A DNA stretch of 64,000 nucleotides from WTAW01 sp964406575 (GCA_964406575.1 CAYOSH010000008.1:62001-126000); one strand, 5' to 3'. Shown: positions 52,956 to 62,590, counted from the first letter of the stretch. The notes: generated by a model from the letters alone, not told the origin. Made by a program: numbers and translations.

Positions 52956-53309
52956 TTACCCGACTTTTTCAGGATCCTTAATGATACAGAGGAACTCAAA
53001 CGGTTCGTCATGAGGGTTCCTGAACTGGTGCTTCTCCCCTCTTCCAACCAGAAGACACTGGCCAACACGGAGAGGATTCCTCCGTCCATCCCTGTCTACA
53101 ACAAGCCCTTTGCCCTTTTCGATCTTGACGACATGTTCATGTTCATGGACATGATAGGGCGTGTGACCTCCAGGAAGAAGTCGAAATTTGCGCATGATGA
53201 TATCTGTCGCTCCGTCCTCGGGCCCGATGAAGATCTGTCGCATAACCTTGTGTATGCCCTCGCCTTGCACTTCGACTTCAGGGACTTCGATATTCGTCTT
53301 GATGATCAC
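52956..53309 (-). CDS. Single-domain cupin
   Basis: A 117-residue cupin. The first motif GGHTPYHVHEHEHVVKIEKG carries four or more His around residues 49-59 and the Glu at 64, and the second is GRGEKHQFRNP. Such proteins bind a metal and act as isomerases, dioxygenases or ligand sensors. The start was set at GTG 53309, preceded by AAGGAG with ideal spacing and one base after the stop of the D-aminoacylase; an ATG at 53339 would overlap that gene. Function is not determined. Confidence 0.8.
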   Translation of the reverse strand: MIIKTNIEVPEVEVQGEGIHKVMRQIFIGPEDGATDIIMRKFRLLPGGHTPYHVHEHEHVVKIEKGKGLVVDRDGRRNPLRVGQCLLVGRGEKHQFRNPHDEPFEFLCIIKDPEKVG

Positions 53310-53310
53310 G

Positions 53311-54921
53311 TCATTCTCCTTGTTCCTTTCCAGATCCATAGAGAATCATGCCGCTCCGTCTATTCGTGTGTGTGTTGTTTTTGACCGCAAATTCGCCATT
53401 AACGATGACATAAGCCAATCCTTCGCTGTACTGGTGGGGATCTGAAAAGGTTGCTTTGTCCTTGAAGTTTTCAAGATCAAAGATGCAAATGTCTGCATAC
53501 ATGCCTTCTTTGAGTTTTCCTCGGTTTTTGAGTTTGAAGACATCGGCGGGAAGCGAGGTCATTTTTCTGACTGCTTCTTCGAGAGAGAGGACACCCTTCT
53601 CGCGCACATAATGAGATATCACACGGGGAAATGTCCCGTAGTTTCGGGGATGAGGGACTCCTCTGCCTATTTCTTGAACACTTCCGTCTGAACCATGCAT
53701 AGTATAGGGTAACTTCATCAAATCTTCCACATCTTTCTCATCCATCTGGAAAAACACACAGCTGGCACCCCCGTTTTTTTCGATTTCGATGATCAAATCC
53801 GCTCCGTTTTCGACAGTCGGCTCTAATCCACGGGATAAGAGGATGTCCTGGAGGTTTTTTCCCTCGTACTCCCCGTAATTCCTCGAATTGGCGATAAAGA
53901 CCGTTTCAAGTTTATTTATCCCTTTTGTCGATGCGAGCCTTCGTTCGATGATGTACGTTTTGATCTTTTTGTAGATACCCGGTTTTTTTATCCTTTCAAG
54001 GAATTGGTCTCTTCCTCCTTCAAAGGCCCAAGAAGGAAAGCTGCTGGTGAAACCTGAACTCGTTGCCGTATAAGGATACTGGTCGAGGAAAACTTTCACT
54101 CCGCGTGCTTTCGCATCCTCGACGGGTTTTGTGATCCGTTCTATCTCTCCCCAAACCGAATCATCAGCGAGTTTGATGTGCGAGATCTGGACAGTGAGGC
54201 CATTTTTCTCTCCCACTTCGATGGCCTCTTCGATCGCCTCGGTGATGAGCAGCGCTTGGTCCCGGATATGACTGGCATAAATGCCGTCATAAGGAGCGAT
54301 GATGGATGCCAATTCCACGAGCTCTTCGGTCTCTGAATAAATCCCTGGCAGATAGCTCAGTCCGGTGGAAAAGTCTAGGCCTCCCGCCCTCATCTCCTGG
54401 TCGATGAGGCTTTTCATTTCAGTCATCTCTTCTTTGGTGGGAGCCTCCATCTTGTATTCCATCACTTCTCTCCGTATCGTGTTATGGCCGATGAGACAGC
54501 CAAAATTGATGGAAATTCCCTCTTTTTCAAGGTCCCGATAGAGTTCCGCCAGCGGAAAAGGATGGCCTCCACAGTTGCCGCCAATAACTGTTGTGACGCC
54601 TTGAAGGATGTAATTGTCTACAGTCGGTACCCTCTTGATGCCTCGGTCACAGTGGGTGTGGACGTCGATAAATCCGGGCGCCACGATTAAACCCGAAACA
54701 TCAATCGTCTCAGCCGCACGGCTATCCTTGACATTGCCGATTTCAACGATTCGATTCCCTCTGATTGCGATATCGCCAGTGTATGCCGGCTCCCCTGTGC
54801 CGTCGACGATTAGTCCGTTTTTGATGACAAGATCATAGGATTGCCCCCCACAGGACATGGCCAGAAACATCAGAGGTATCAATAATACTGTAACAATGAT
54901 GAGCTTTTTTAATTGTCTCAA
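53311..54921 (-). CDS. Exported N-acyl-D-amino-acid deacylase-like amidohydrolase, probable lipoprotein
   Basis: A 536-residue amidohydrolase of the D-aminoacylase branch. The start is a TTG at 54921 with AAAGGAG six bases upstream. The N-terminus is a lipoprotein-type signal: hydrophobic helix, then FLAMSC with Cys24 as the probable lipidated residue. Metal motifs are VHTHCD (His88, His90), GGNCGG (bridging Cys) and a later HGSDG. These enzymes hydrolyse N-acyl-D-amino acids to the free D-amino acid. The usual family members are cytoplasmic, so export is unusual. It heads an operon with a cupin and a toroid protein. Confidence 0.88.
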   Translation of the reverse strand: MRQLKKLIIVTVLLIPLMFLAMSCGGQSYDLVIKNGLIVDGTGEPAYTGDIAIRGNRIVEIGNVKDSRAAETIDVSGLIVAPGFIDVHTHCDRGIKRVPTVDNYILQGVTTVIGGNCGGHPFPLAELYRDLEKEGISINFGCLIGHNTIRREVMEYKMEAPTKEEMTEMKSLIDQEMRAGGLDFSTGLSYLPGIYSETEELVELASIIAPYDGIYASHIRDQALLITEAIEEAIEVGEKNGLTVQISHIKLADDSVWGEIERITKPVEDAKARGVKVFLDQYPYTATSSGFTSSFPSWAFEGGRDQFLERIKKPGIYKKIKTYIIERRLASTKGINKLETVFIANSRNYGEYEGKNLQDILLSRGLEPTVENGADLIIEIEKNGGASCVFFQMDEKDVEDLMKLPYTMHGSDGSVQEIGRGVPHPRNYGTFPRVISHYVREKGVLSLEEAVRKMTSLPADVFKLKNRGKLKEGMYADICIFDLENFKDKATFSDPHQYSEGLAYVIVNGEFAVKNNTHTNRRSGMILYGSGKEQGE

Positions 54922-54944
54922 ACAAAACTCCTTTAGAATCACCA

Positions 54945-54974
54945 ATTTTAGTCCAAGTGGGAAACTTCTGTCAA
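54945..54974 (-). promoter_or_regulatory. Promoter for the D-aminoacylase operon
   Basis: On the minus strand TTGACA (54974-54969), an 18-base spacer and TAAAAT (54950-54945). The start point near 54938 leaves about 17 bases, enough to include the AAAGGAG site used by the TTG start. Confidence 0.6.
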
Positions 54975-55081
54975 TTTATTGCAAAAAATGTTTGCTTTAA
55001 ATCACTGCTTTAATATAAAGTTTATGTCCGATTGATACCGATGTTGAAGGCTTGTTCAATGGAGAAAAACCGGAGGTTTTG

Positions 55082-56242
55082 ATGAGCGAGTTGATATATT
55101 TGGATAACGGGGCCACATCATTTCCAAAGCCAGAAGAAGTGTATGTTTTTATGGACAAATTCTATCGCCATTTTGGTGTAAATCCAGGCCGTTCGGGATA
55201 TGATCTCTGCATGGAGGCGGGCGAAGTCTTGGAGGAAACACGCCAGATGCTGACCGAATTCTTCAACGGCGATGATCCGAACCGTCTCTGTTTTTCGTAT
55301 AACTCCACAGACGCACTGAACCTTATTATTTTTGGGATGCTCCAAAAGGGGGATCATGCCATATCCACGACCATCGAGCACAATTCTGTGTTGAGGCCTC
55401 TATACCTTTTGAGTCAAAATGGCGTCGAAGTGGACTATATCCCTTTTGATAAGAAAGGATTTGTTCATCCGGATGATTTCAAAGGAAAATTTAAAACAAA
55501 TACAAAACTGGTGATCGTCAACCACGCATCGAATGTGATCGGCACGATCCAGCCCATTAAAGAGATCGGTGAGTTGTGCCGCAAAAAGGGTGTCCCCTTT
55601 GCTCTTGACGCGTCCCAATCCGCGGGAAAGATCTCAGTTGACATTGAAGAGCTGAATGTCGATATTGTCGCTTTTACGGGACATAAATCTCTGCTTGGAC
55701 CCACCGGCATCGGGGGGCTATATGTCAGAGACGGCATCGAGATCAGACACACGCGCGCTGGAGGGACTGGAGTCCGGTCAGCCGTGCGCACACATCTCGA
55801 CGAGTATCCCTACAGGTTGGAGTATGGCACTCACAACACGCTCGGGATCGCTGGCCTGAATGCCGGTGTCAAGTGGGTCCGAGAACGGGGTCTGGAAAAG
55901 CTCCACGAGCACGAAATGCAACTCACCACCAAACTCAGGGATGGCCTCAAGGATCTGGATAGTGTCACCCTTTATTGCCAGGATGATCTTACGGACCATA
56001 TCAGTGTCCTCCTGTTCAACATCGATGGCTTCGAAGCCTTGAACACCGGGACGATGCTCGATGTGGATTACAACATTGCCTGCAGGACCGGCCTCCACTG
56101 TGCCCCTCTTGTCCATGAACAGTTGGGACTCGTCGGGATCCATGGGGGTGTCCGCTTCGGGATCGGCCCCTTCAATACTGAAGAGCACATCCAGACTGCT
56201 ATACAAGCGGTTAAAGAGATTGCGGAATCCCGGAGGAAATAG
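55082..56242 (+). CDS. Cysteine desulfurase family aminotransferase (class V)
   Basis: A 386-residue PLP enzyme of the Csd/SufS-like branch. It begins YLDNGATSFPKPEEV, has the Schiff-base Lys202 in FTGHKSLLGPTG, and carries the active-site Cys region CRTGLHCAP. It removes sulfur from cysteine to give a persulfide, or acts on a related substrate. The start at 55082 has GGAGG upstream; the frame is open to 55052. It converges on the DsrMK-like module, whose last gene ends 12 bases away, so a role in sulfur relay is possible but only from position. No scaffold (IscU/SufE) gene is near. Confidence 0.88.
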   Translation: MSELIYLDNGATSFPKPEEVYVFMDKFYRHFGVNPGRSGYDLCMEAGEVLEETRQMLTEFFNGDDPNRLCFSYNSTDALNLIIFGMLQKGDHAISTTIEHNSVLRPLYLLSQNGVEVDYIPFDKKGFVHPDDFKGKFKTNTKLVIVNHASNVIGTIQPIKEIGELCRKKGVPFALDASQSAGKISVDIEELNVDIVAFTGHKSLLGPTGIGGLYVRDGIEIRHTRAGGTGVRSAVRTHLDEYPYRLEYGTHNTLGIAGLNAGVKWVRERGLEKLHEHEMQLTTKLRDGLKDLDSVTLYCQDDLTDHISVLLFNIDGFEALNTGTMLDVDYNIACRTGLHCAPLVHEQLGLVGIHGGVRFGIGPFNTEEHIQTAIQAVKEIAESRRK

Positions 56243-56254
56243 ACAGGGATCGAG

Positions 56255-57685
56255 CTATTTTTCAATCAGAAGAGCACTGGCAACAAGCTCGATGATCTGA
56301 ATGACCCGCATGTCCAACTCATAGTGCTTGATGACATCCGTCAATCCATCGACACAATTGTGACAGATCGTGCAGACAAGTTTAGCCCCAGTGGCTTTGA
56401 GTTGTTCGGCTTTGAGTTCGGCAACTTCCATACGCAAGGATTTATATTCCGCCATCGAAAGAAGGCCGCTCCCTCCGGTGCAGCAGAAGTTCTCCAATCG
56501 ATTGGGAGACATCTCCCTGAAATCTGAGCAAGTCCGTTTGAGAATCCACCGGGGCTCCTCCACGAGGTCGCCTGAACGGGCAACATTACAAGAGTCATGA
56601 AAAGTGACGGAATCTTGATTTTTGGAAGGATCAACTCTGATTCGGCCCGCCTTGATGTAGCGCATTAAGGTGAGAATAACTGATTCGGTCGGAATATTTT
56701 GACTGTATTCTGCCCAGTTGTACCCTTCCCAGCGTGTAGAGCGGTAGCCATGTCCGCATTCAGAGATGACGATCCGTTTTGCTCGAAGCTTTACGGCTGC
56801 CTCATAGAGGTTCTTGGCCACAAAGGCTCCCATATTGTCGTCTCCAGAATACAGACCGAAGTTCGTCTGATCCCATCCCCAGCTCGGCATCGTCCAGGTC
56901 TCTCCGGCGAAATGGAAGATTTTCGCGGCATCAGCGATGGACCTCGGGTCAAATTTAATCTCCCTGGGATTGATCGTGTACATGAAGTCACAGCCTTCCT
57001 TATCCACAGGGATATCGATGTCGGGATCGCCCAACTCCTCCTGAAGCTCCTCCTTCATCCAATCCAGAGTTTCTAAATAGTCTTCTTCGGAGACACCCAT
57101 CTGGTTACCCGTTTCCCAGGTATCGCGGCTGACATTGAAGACACCTTCAGGCACTATGCCCAATTCTGTGAGGATCCCCCTGGCTAACCGGATCAACAAC
57201 GCTGTGTCTACGCCCATAGGACAATTGAGCGTGCAACGGCGGCAAGCACTGCACGTCCCGAAGACGATGTTTTTTAATCGGTTGAGGTCTCTATCGTTCT
57301 TGGGGGTATCCGCATGCACCCACCATGGGAAAATACGACCTGTCCAATCCATGTGCCGTTTGAATATCCTTCGGATCTGATCTGCTTTGTACACGGGTGT
57401 CATCGTGGGATCATCCGGTCTTGTCAGAGCATAGTGGCAGGATTCAGCACACATTCCGCAGTGCACACACCCCACCATTGATGAAGCAAGATGCCGGTTG
57501 ATCCTTTCGGTAAGGAGTTTTATAAATCTTTGAACATTATTGGCCTTAGCATCGTAGACTTTAAGCCGTCCTTCCATGACCGAAGGCAACTTTTTTCCCT
57601 TTGCTTCTTCCTGCGATTCTGTTTCCAGGGGAAGATTGAGGACATCGTCAATATCGATCTTTGCCATACCCGATTTCTTGCTCAA
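56255..57685 (-). CDS. HdrD/DsrK-like iron-sulfur subunit
   Basis: A 476-residue Fe-S protein. Two [4Fe-4S] ferredoxin motifs are at Cys73-76-79-83 and Cys145-148-151-155. The C-terminal half has a full CCG pattern (HDSCNVAR ... NFCCTGGSG ... CTICHNC) like the catalytic non-cubane cluster site of HdrB/HdrD and DsrK, with a more degenerate copy earlier (ISECGHGYRS). It would reduce a disulfide or trisulfide using electrons from the cytochrome b gene upstream. The start may be TTG at 57685, overlapping that gene's stop (TTGA), or ATG at 57667. It is soluble but membrane-associated through its partner. Confidence 0.85.
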   Translation of the reverse strand: MSKKSGMAKIDIDDVLNLPLETESQEEAKGKKLPSVMEGRLKVYDAKANNVQRFIKLLTERINRHLASSMVGCVHCGMCAESCHYALTRPDDPTMTPVYKADQIRRIFKRHMDWTGRIFPWWVHADTPKNDRDLNRLKNIVFGTCSACRRCTLNCPMGVDTALLIRLARGILTELGIVPEGVFNVSRDTWETGNQMGVSEEDYLETLDWMKEELQEELGDPDIDIPVDKEGCDFMYTINPREIKFDPRSIADAAKIFHFAGETWTMPSWGWDQTNFGLYSGDDNMGAFVAKNLYEAAVKLRAKRIVISECGHGYRSTRWEGYNWAEYSQNIPTESVILTLMRYIKAGRIRVDPSKNQDSVTFHDSCNVARSGDLVEEPRWILKRTCSDFREMSPNRLENFCCTGGSGLLSMAEYKSLRMEVAELKAEQLKATGAKLVCTICHNCVDGLTDVIKHYELDMRVIQIIELVASALLIEK

Positions 57686-58359
57686 GGCCTCTCATCTCCG
57701 GTTTTTCTGATTTTTCTTTGTCCCACACCCCTGTGTCCCAATGTCTTCCCGATAAAGAACCTAGTGAAGGGATAATAGAGGTAGTGGCCGATTTTTGAGA
57801 ATGGTACGTATATGAGGAAAAAGGCTGTCAAAGCAAAAAATAGGATCAGAGGCCATTCGTTGTTTTGATAATCGTTGGGAATGGCCAACACAGCCACTGC
57901 AAAATAAAAAATCATCAGCACGAGTGAAAAATAATCATCCCCCGTGCTGATAAGCCGCACCGAGGGATTGGCTAAGCGCCTGTAGAGCCGCATGAGCCCT
58001 ACGAAAAAGGCGGCTCCAGCTACGGATTGGAAAATTAAAACAAACGCTCTGGATTCAAAGAGTTGAGGCCGATAAGGGATGATGAAGGTTGCCGTTATTG
58101 CCGCAACGACGCCGAGGTGGAAAATGACAAATTGCACATAGAAACCTGTTCTCTTCCGGATTGACTCCATCGCCCAGGGCATTGCGATATTCATCATGGA
58201 GTATAGAATTCCCAACCGTTCGCTACCTGCCGAATACGTCATTTCTCTCTGAAACTTGAAACGAAAGAGCCAGATGATCCGGAGTATATACACAAAGGCG
58301 AGGAATGAAAGAGCGATGATCTGGACTTCGTTCTCTAGAAGATGTAAGAAGTCGCTCAT
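57682..58359 (-). CDS. NarI/DsrM-like cytochrome b membrane subunit
   Basis: A 225-residue membrane protein with about five helices. Its pattern fits the nitrate reductase gamma-like family that includes DsrM and HdrE: FHLGVVAAI and FSKIGHYLYYPFTRFF carry His residues likely to bind heme b. It should pass electrons between menaquinol and the HdrD-like protein encoded next, with which it overlaps by 4 bases. It is shorter than DsrM of sulfate reducers (about 330 residues). Membrane location is clear. Confidence 0.82.
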   Translation of the reverse strand: MSDFLHLLENEVQIIALSFLAFVYILRIIWLFRFKFQREMTYSAGSERLGILYSMMNIAMPWAMESIRKRTGFYVQFVIFHLGVVAAITATFIIPYRPQLFESRAFVLIFQSVAGAAFFVGLMRLYRRLANPSVRLISTGDDYFSLVLMIFYFAVAVLAIPNDYQNNEWPLILFFALTAFFLIYVPFSKIGHYLYYPFTRFFIGKTLGHRGVGQRKIRKTGDERP

Positions 58360-58400
58360 GAGATCTTTCTTACAAGAGAATGTCTATGATATTAAACCTC

Positions 58401-58721
58401 TCACACGCAGCCATCTGGCTTGGGCAGGCCAGCAAGTTTGCATGCGCCTTTGGCGGGTCCCGAGGGGAAAAGCTCAAAGATATGCTTTAATGAGAATCCC
58501 GAGTTTTTGCACACTTTCCTGACCATGGGCGCCAATTTTTTTTCTAGATAATAACCTCTTATGTAATGGATGACTTTCCAGTGCTCTTCGGTGAGTTCGT
58601 TTAGCCCTTCTTGAGTTTTGGCCAAGACGACTGCGACTTCTTCATTCCAATCGTCTGGATTCTTCATAAAACCGTCCTCATTCAACGCGTATGATATTCC
58701 TTTGATGTCGAGTACGGGCAT
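58401..58721 (-). CDS. dsrC: DsrC/TusE-family sulfur-carrier protein
   Basis: A 106-residue protein matching the whole DsrC plan: NEDGFMKNPDDWNEEVA, LTEEHWKVIHYIRGYY and the swinging C-terminal arm KGACKLAGLPKPDGCV. Cys94 and the penultimate Cys105 are both present with the 11-residue spacing of true DsrC; TusE-type proteins keep only the last Cys. An extra Cys71 is also seen. DsrC carries sulfur as a trisulfide in dissimilatory sulfur metabolism. It is the first gene of a three-gene unit; AGGAGG precedes its ATG. DsrAB is absent from the window. Confidence 0.93.
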   Translation of the reverse strand: MPVLDIKGISYALNEDGFMKNPDDWNEEVAVVLAKTQEGLNELTEEHWKVIHYIRGYYLEKKLAPMVRKVCKNSGFSLKHIFELFPSGPAKGACKLAGLPKPDGCV

Positions 58722-58751
58722 CGATCATCCCTCCTGTCAATTTAACGCGAG

Positions 58752-58760
58752 ATTATAACA
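58752..58760 (-). promoter_or_regulatory. Extended -10 promoter for the dsrC module
   Basis: On the minus strand TGTTATAAT, a perfect extended -10 element (58760-58752). No good -35 is seen, as is usual for such promoters. The start point near 58745 gives a leader of about 24 bases containing the AGGAGG of dsrC. Confidence 0.55.
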
Positions 58761-58838
58761 TACATCGTTATTACCACAAAATGCAAAATGGGAAATGTGA
58801 GAATCTAAAAATAGGAAAAGAGAAAAAACCTCTATTAC

Positions 58839-59282
58839 TTAATCCGATTCAGGTTTAAAAGCTTCGCCAAGCCAATTTTTTATCTCATCTCTGGATTTTC
58901 GGAATTCATTCAAAATCTCCCTTTCGCCTCCGGAAAGTTCAGCAGGGTCCTTGAATCCCTTATGGATGAGAGTCCCTCCTGGAAAATACGGGCATGATTC
59001 CTTTGCACGGTCACAGACAGTGATCACGTAATCGAACTGCGTCTCCATGAATTCGAGCACATTCTTGGAACGAGAAGAGGAGATGTCTATTCCGATCTCT
59101 TCCATTACACGAATGGCATAGGGATTGACGCTTGTAGGCGCAGTGCCGGCACTGTGGACTTCATAATAATCTCCAAACAGGGCTTTCATAAGCCCTTCGG
59201 CCATTTGAGACCGTGCAGAATTGTGGGTGCAGATGAAGAGGATCTTCTTTTTCCCATTTTTTTTATCAACTGTGGGAGTCAT
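58839..59282 (-). CDS. arsC: Thioredoxin-coupled arsenate reductase (ArsC, low-Mr phosphatase fold)
   Basis: A 147-residue protein when started at the ATG at 59282. The P-loop is CTHNSARSQ with Cys18, and the redox Cys pair is Cys90 and Cys97 (VCDRAKESCPY). These correspond in spacing to Cys10, Cys82 and Cys89 of the thioredoxin-coupled ArsC of Staphylococcus. It reduces arsenate to arsenite. It overlaps the end of phoU by 17 bases, placing it last in the pst operon. The frame is open to 59393 within phoU but that part is not conserved. A tyrosine phosphatase role is less likely given the three Cys. Confidence 0.85.
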   Translation of the reverse strand: MTPTVDKKNGKKKILFICTHNSARSQMAEGLMKALFGDYYEVHSAGTAPTSVNPYAIRVMEEIGIDISSSRSKNVLEFMETQFDYVITVCDRAKESCPYFPGGTLIHKGFKDPAELSGGEREILNEFRKSRDEIKNWLGEAFKPESD

Positions 59283-59946
59283 AATTGAATTTTTCAAAGT
59301 GGTGTTTGATCGTTTTTCCTTTGACAAAATAGATGACATCTTCGCCGATGTTGGTGGCGTGGTCGGCGATCCTCTCGAGATGGCGCCCGACAAGGATCAG
59401 GTCTACGGCTCTTTTTAAAGATGAAGGATCTTGCATCATATAAGTGAGAATTTCACGAAAAATCTGGTCGTTCAGATTATCCACTTCATCGTCTCGCTCA
59501 CACACATTTCTGGCAAGCGCCGCGTCTCTATTGACAAAAGCTGTGATAGAGTCTCTGACCATACCTTCAGCCAATGTCGCCATTCTCGGGATATCGATCA
59601 GGGGCTTCAGGAGAGGCACTTTGAGCAGTTCCAACGTTCTCTCGACGATATTGACAGATTGATCACCGATCCTCTCAAGCTCGCTCGAGATTCGTAGAGA
59701 GGCAGTGATCAGGCGAAGGTCGACAGCCATAGGCTGTCTTAAAGCAAGCAATCTCATGCACAATTCGTCGATCTCAATATCCAAGAGGTTTATTTCCTTT
59801 TCCTGTTCCATGACTTTGTCCGTATATTTTTCGTTTCGCTCTTTAAGGCCTTTTATGGCTATGGATATCGACTCTTGAGCTAAAGATGCCATGTAGAGCA
59901 ATTTTTCTTGTAAAGTCTTTAATTCCTCGTCAAATTGTCTTTCCAT
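59266..59946 (-). CDS. phoU: Phosphate-transport regulator PhoU
   Basis: A 226-residue all-helical protein of two PhoU three-helix bundles. The metal-binding acidic motifs are ERIGDQSVNI and ERIADHATNIGED, both family hallmarks. It dampens Pst transport and Pho signalling with the sensor PhoR. GGAGAT lies upstream of the ATG, and the gene follows pstB by 31 bases. Confidence 0.95.
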   Translation of the reverse strand: MERQFDEELKTLQEKLLYMASLAQESISIAIKGLKERNEKYTDKVMEQEKEINLLDIEIDELCMRLLALRQPMAVDLRLITASLRISSELERIGDQSVNIVERTLELLKVPLLKPLIDIPRMATLAEGMVRDSITAFVNRDAALARNVCERDDEVDNLNDQIFREILTYMMQDPSSLKRAVDLILVGRHLERIADHATNIGEDVIYFVKGKTIKHHFEKFNYDSHS

Positions 59947-59977
59947 TGCAATCTCCTATATATCGGATGTGCCGCGT

Positions 59978-60739
<762 letters not shown>

Positions 60740-60741
60740 TT

Positions 60742-61593
60742 CTACTCCCTTTTGACCCGTCTCATTCTGTATCTCAGAATGATGACGACTAGGTTCATCA
60801 AAAGAATGAGTGCGAGTAAAACTAGGGCTGTCCCATAAGCGATAGGCCTTACTTGAGAAATAGCATGATGCTGGGTGGCCATCACATAGAGATGGTATGG
60901 GAGGGCCATAAACTGATCGCTTAGCGATTTGGGAAGTACAGGTAGATAAAAGGCAGCTCCAGTGAACATGATGGGGGCCGTCTCCCCTGCTGCTCTTGCC
61001 AAACCCAGAATAGTCCCGGTTAGCATACTCGGCATAGCATAAGGCAGGACGTTCGTGCGTATAGCTTGCCACTTTGTCGCACCAAGGGCTAGAGCTCCTT
61101 CCCGGTAGGAATTCGGTATGGCTTTTAGGGCCTCCTCGCTAGCTGTGATCGTCCAGGGCAAAGTCATGAGACCCAACGTCAGACCTGCAGAAAGGATGGA
61201 TGTTCCAAAATGGAGAAAATTGACAAACAGAATAACACCAAAAAGTCCATAAACAATGGACGGGACTCCTGATAAATTCCTGATAGACAGCCGGATGAGC
61301 CTGGTCAATCCGCTCTGTTTTGCATATTCGTTCAAATAGATCGCAGCGAACATACCCATAGGAATAGCGAGCAGGGCTGTCACGATTGTTACAAAAAAAG
61401 TGCCCATGATCGCAGGGAATATGCCGCCCTCAGTCATTCCTCGCCGTGGTGCTTCGGAAAGAAATTTCCAACTGATGGTCCCTCCGCCTTTGCTTCCAAT
61501 ATCATAGAGAAAGAGCAGCAGCACGGCAAACACAAGATAAACGCACACACGAAGAGAGAAAAATCCGATGAATTCGATAATTCTTTTTTTCAC
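60742..61593 (-). CDS. pstA: Phosphate ABC transporter permease PstA
   Basis: A 283-residue permease with six membrane segments and the EAA loop as EEALKAIPNSYREGALALGATKWQ (split across the cytoplasmic loop). It pairs with PstC. Its ATG overlaps the pstC stop (ATGA). Features such as GVPSIVYGLFG are typical of PstA. Confidence 0.96.
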   Translation of the reverse strand: MKKRIIEFIGFFSLRVCVYLVFAVLLLFLYDIGSKGGGTISWKFLSEAPRRGMTEGGIFPAIMGTFFVTIVTALLAIPMGMFAAIYLNEYAKQSGLTRLIRLSIRNLSGVPSIVYGLFGVILFVNFLHFGTSILSAGLTLGLMTLPWTITASEEALKAIPNSYREGALALGATKWQAIRTNVLPYAMPSMLTGTILGLARAAGETAPIMFTGAAFYLPVLPKSLSDQFMALPYHLYVMATQHHAISQVRPIAYGTALVLLALILLMNLVVIILRYRMRRVKRE

Positions 61594-62483
61594 AGCTCTC
61601 TCTCCTGGTATTTGTGGAGGACGAGGTCAGATATCAGATTGACAATAAAAGTGATCACAAAAAGCACCAGTCCGATAGCGAAAAGAGCATAGTAATGGGT
61701 CGTGTAATAGGGAACTTCTCCCAGTTCGATGGCAATGGAGGCTGTCATCGTTCTGATGGAGCTGAGAAAACTCTTTGGAAAAGCAGGCGCATTTCCTGTC
61801 GCCATCAGCACTGTCATGGTCTCGCCGATCGCGCGTCCCATCCCCAGCATGATGGCTGCGATGATGCCGGACAGGGCGGCGGGAATCTTAACTCTCATCA
61901 AAGTCTGCCACCGGGAAGCACCCAGGGCCAGAGATGCTTCGCTGTAGGCACGGGGAACGGCATTGAGGGAATCTTCAGAAATGCTGATGATTGTGGGCAG
62001 GGCCATTATAGCCAACAAAATAGATCCATTGATGGCATTCAAACCGTGACTTTGACCTGTGAGTTTGGCGATAAAAGGTCCAAAGAGGACTATTCCCAGG
62101 AAACCGATAACAACGGAGGGAATACCTGCCAGGATCTCGACTATCGGCTTTACCACTTCTCTGACCTTCCAGTGAGCAACGTCAGAGAGGTAAGCGGAAG
62201 CACCTATGCCCAGGGGGATTGCAAGAACAAGAGCTCCAATCGTGACCATAAATGTGCTCATGATCATCGAGAGAATCCCATATTCTTCTTTAACCGGCGA
62301 AGTAGGATTCCAGACTTTACTGCCAAAAAACTCTCTAATATTAATTTCTCTGAATGCCGGGATGGCGGTGTACAACAGAAAAAAGAAAATGCCTATCAGG
62401 ATGATGACTGCCAGAATTCCGTTAGTTAAAAAAAAGGCCCGAATGCCCGATTCCTTGAGCGTTCGCCACTTGATCGGCTTCAT
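61590..62483 (-). CDS. pstC: Phosphate ABC transporter permease PstC
   Basis: A 297-residue permease with six membrane segments, a periplasmic domain after the first helix and the EAA-type loop SEDSLNAVPRAYSEASLALG. GIPSVVIGFLG and MGRAIGETMTVLMATG are PstC hallmarks. AAGG lies about 11 bases upstream of the ATG. A strong mRNA hairpin lies between pstS and this gene. Confidence 0.96.
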   Translation of the reverse strand: MKPIKWRTLKESGIRAFFLTNGILAVIILIGIFFFLLYTAIPAFREINIREFFGSKVWNPTSPVKEEYGILSMIMSTFMVTIGALVLAIPLGIGASAYLSDVAHWKVREVVKPIVEILAGIPSVVIGFLGIVLFGPFIAKLTGQSHGLNAINGSILLAIMALPTIISISEDSLNAVPRAYSEASLALGASRWQTLMRVKIPAALSGIIAAIMLGMGRAIGETMTVLMATGNAPAFPKSFLSSIRTMTASIAIELGEVPYYTTHYYALFAIGLVLFVITFIVNLISDLVLHKYQEREL

Positions 62484-62540
62484 TTGAAGTTTACCTTACC
62501 ACAAGTTTTTAAAGATTCATAGGATGAGCGGGCTGAGAAT

Positions 62541-62582
62541 AAATGCAGGGCAGAATGATAACTTTCACTCTGTCTTGCATTT
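62541..62582. other. Long mRNA hairpin between pstS and pstC
   Basis: A 17-base left arm (62541-62557) pairs with a 17-base right arm (62566-62582) around an 8-base loop, with two A-C mismatches and one G-T pair. On the transcript it follows the pstS stop and is followed by a short T-rich stretch. Such hairpins after the binding-protein gene protect its mRNA or partially stop transcription, giving more PstS than permease. Confidence 0.65.
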
Positions 62583-62590
62583 AATTTGAA

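Noticed and set aside
61614..62429. A 271-codon open frame on the plus strand inside pstC
   Set aside because: Low-complexity, polar composition antisense to the transmembrane helices of PstC.
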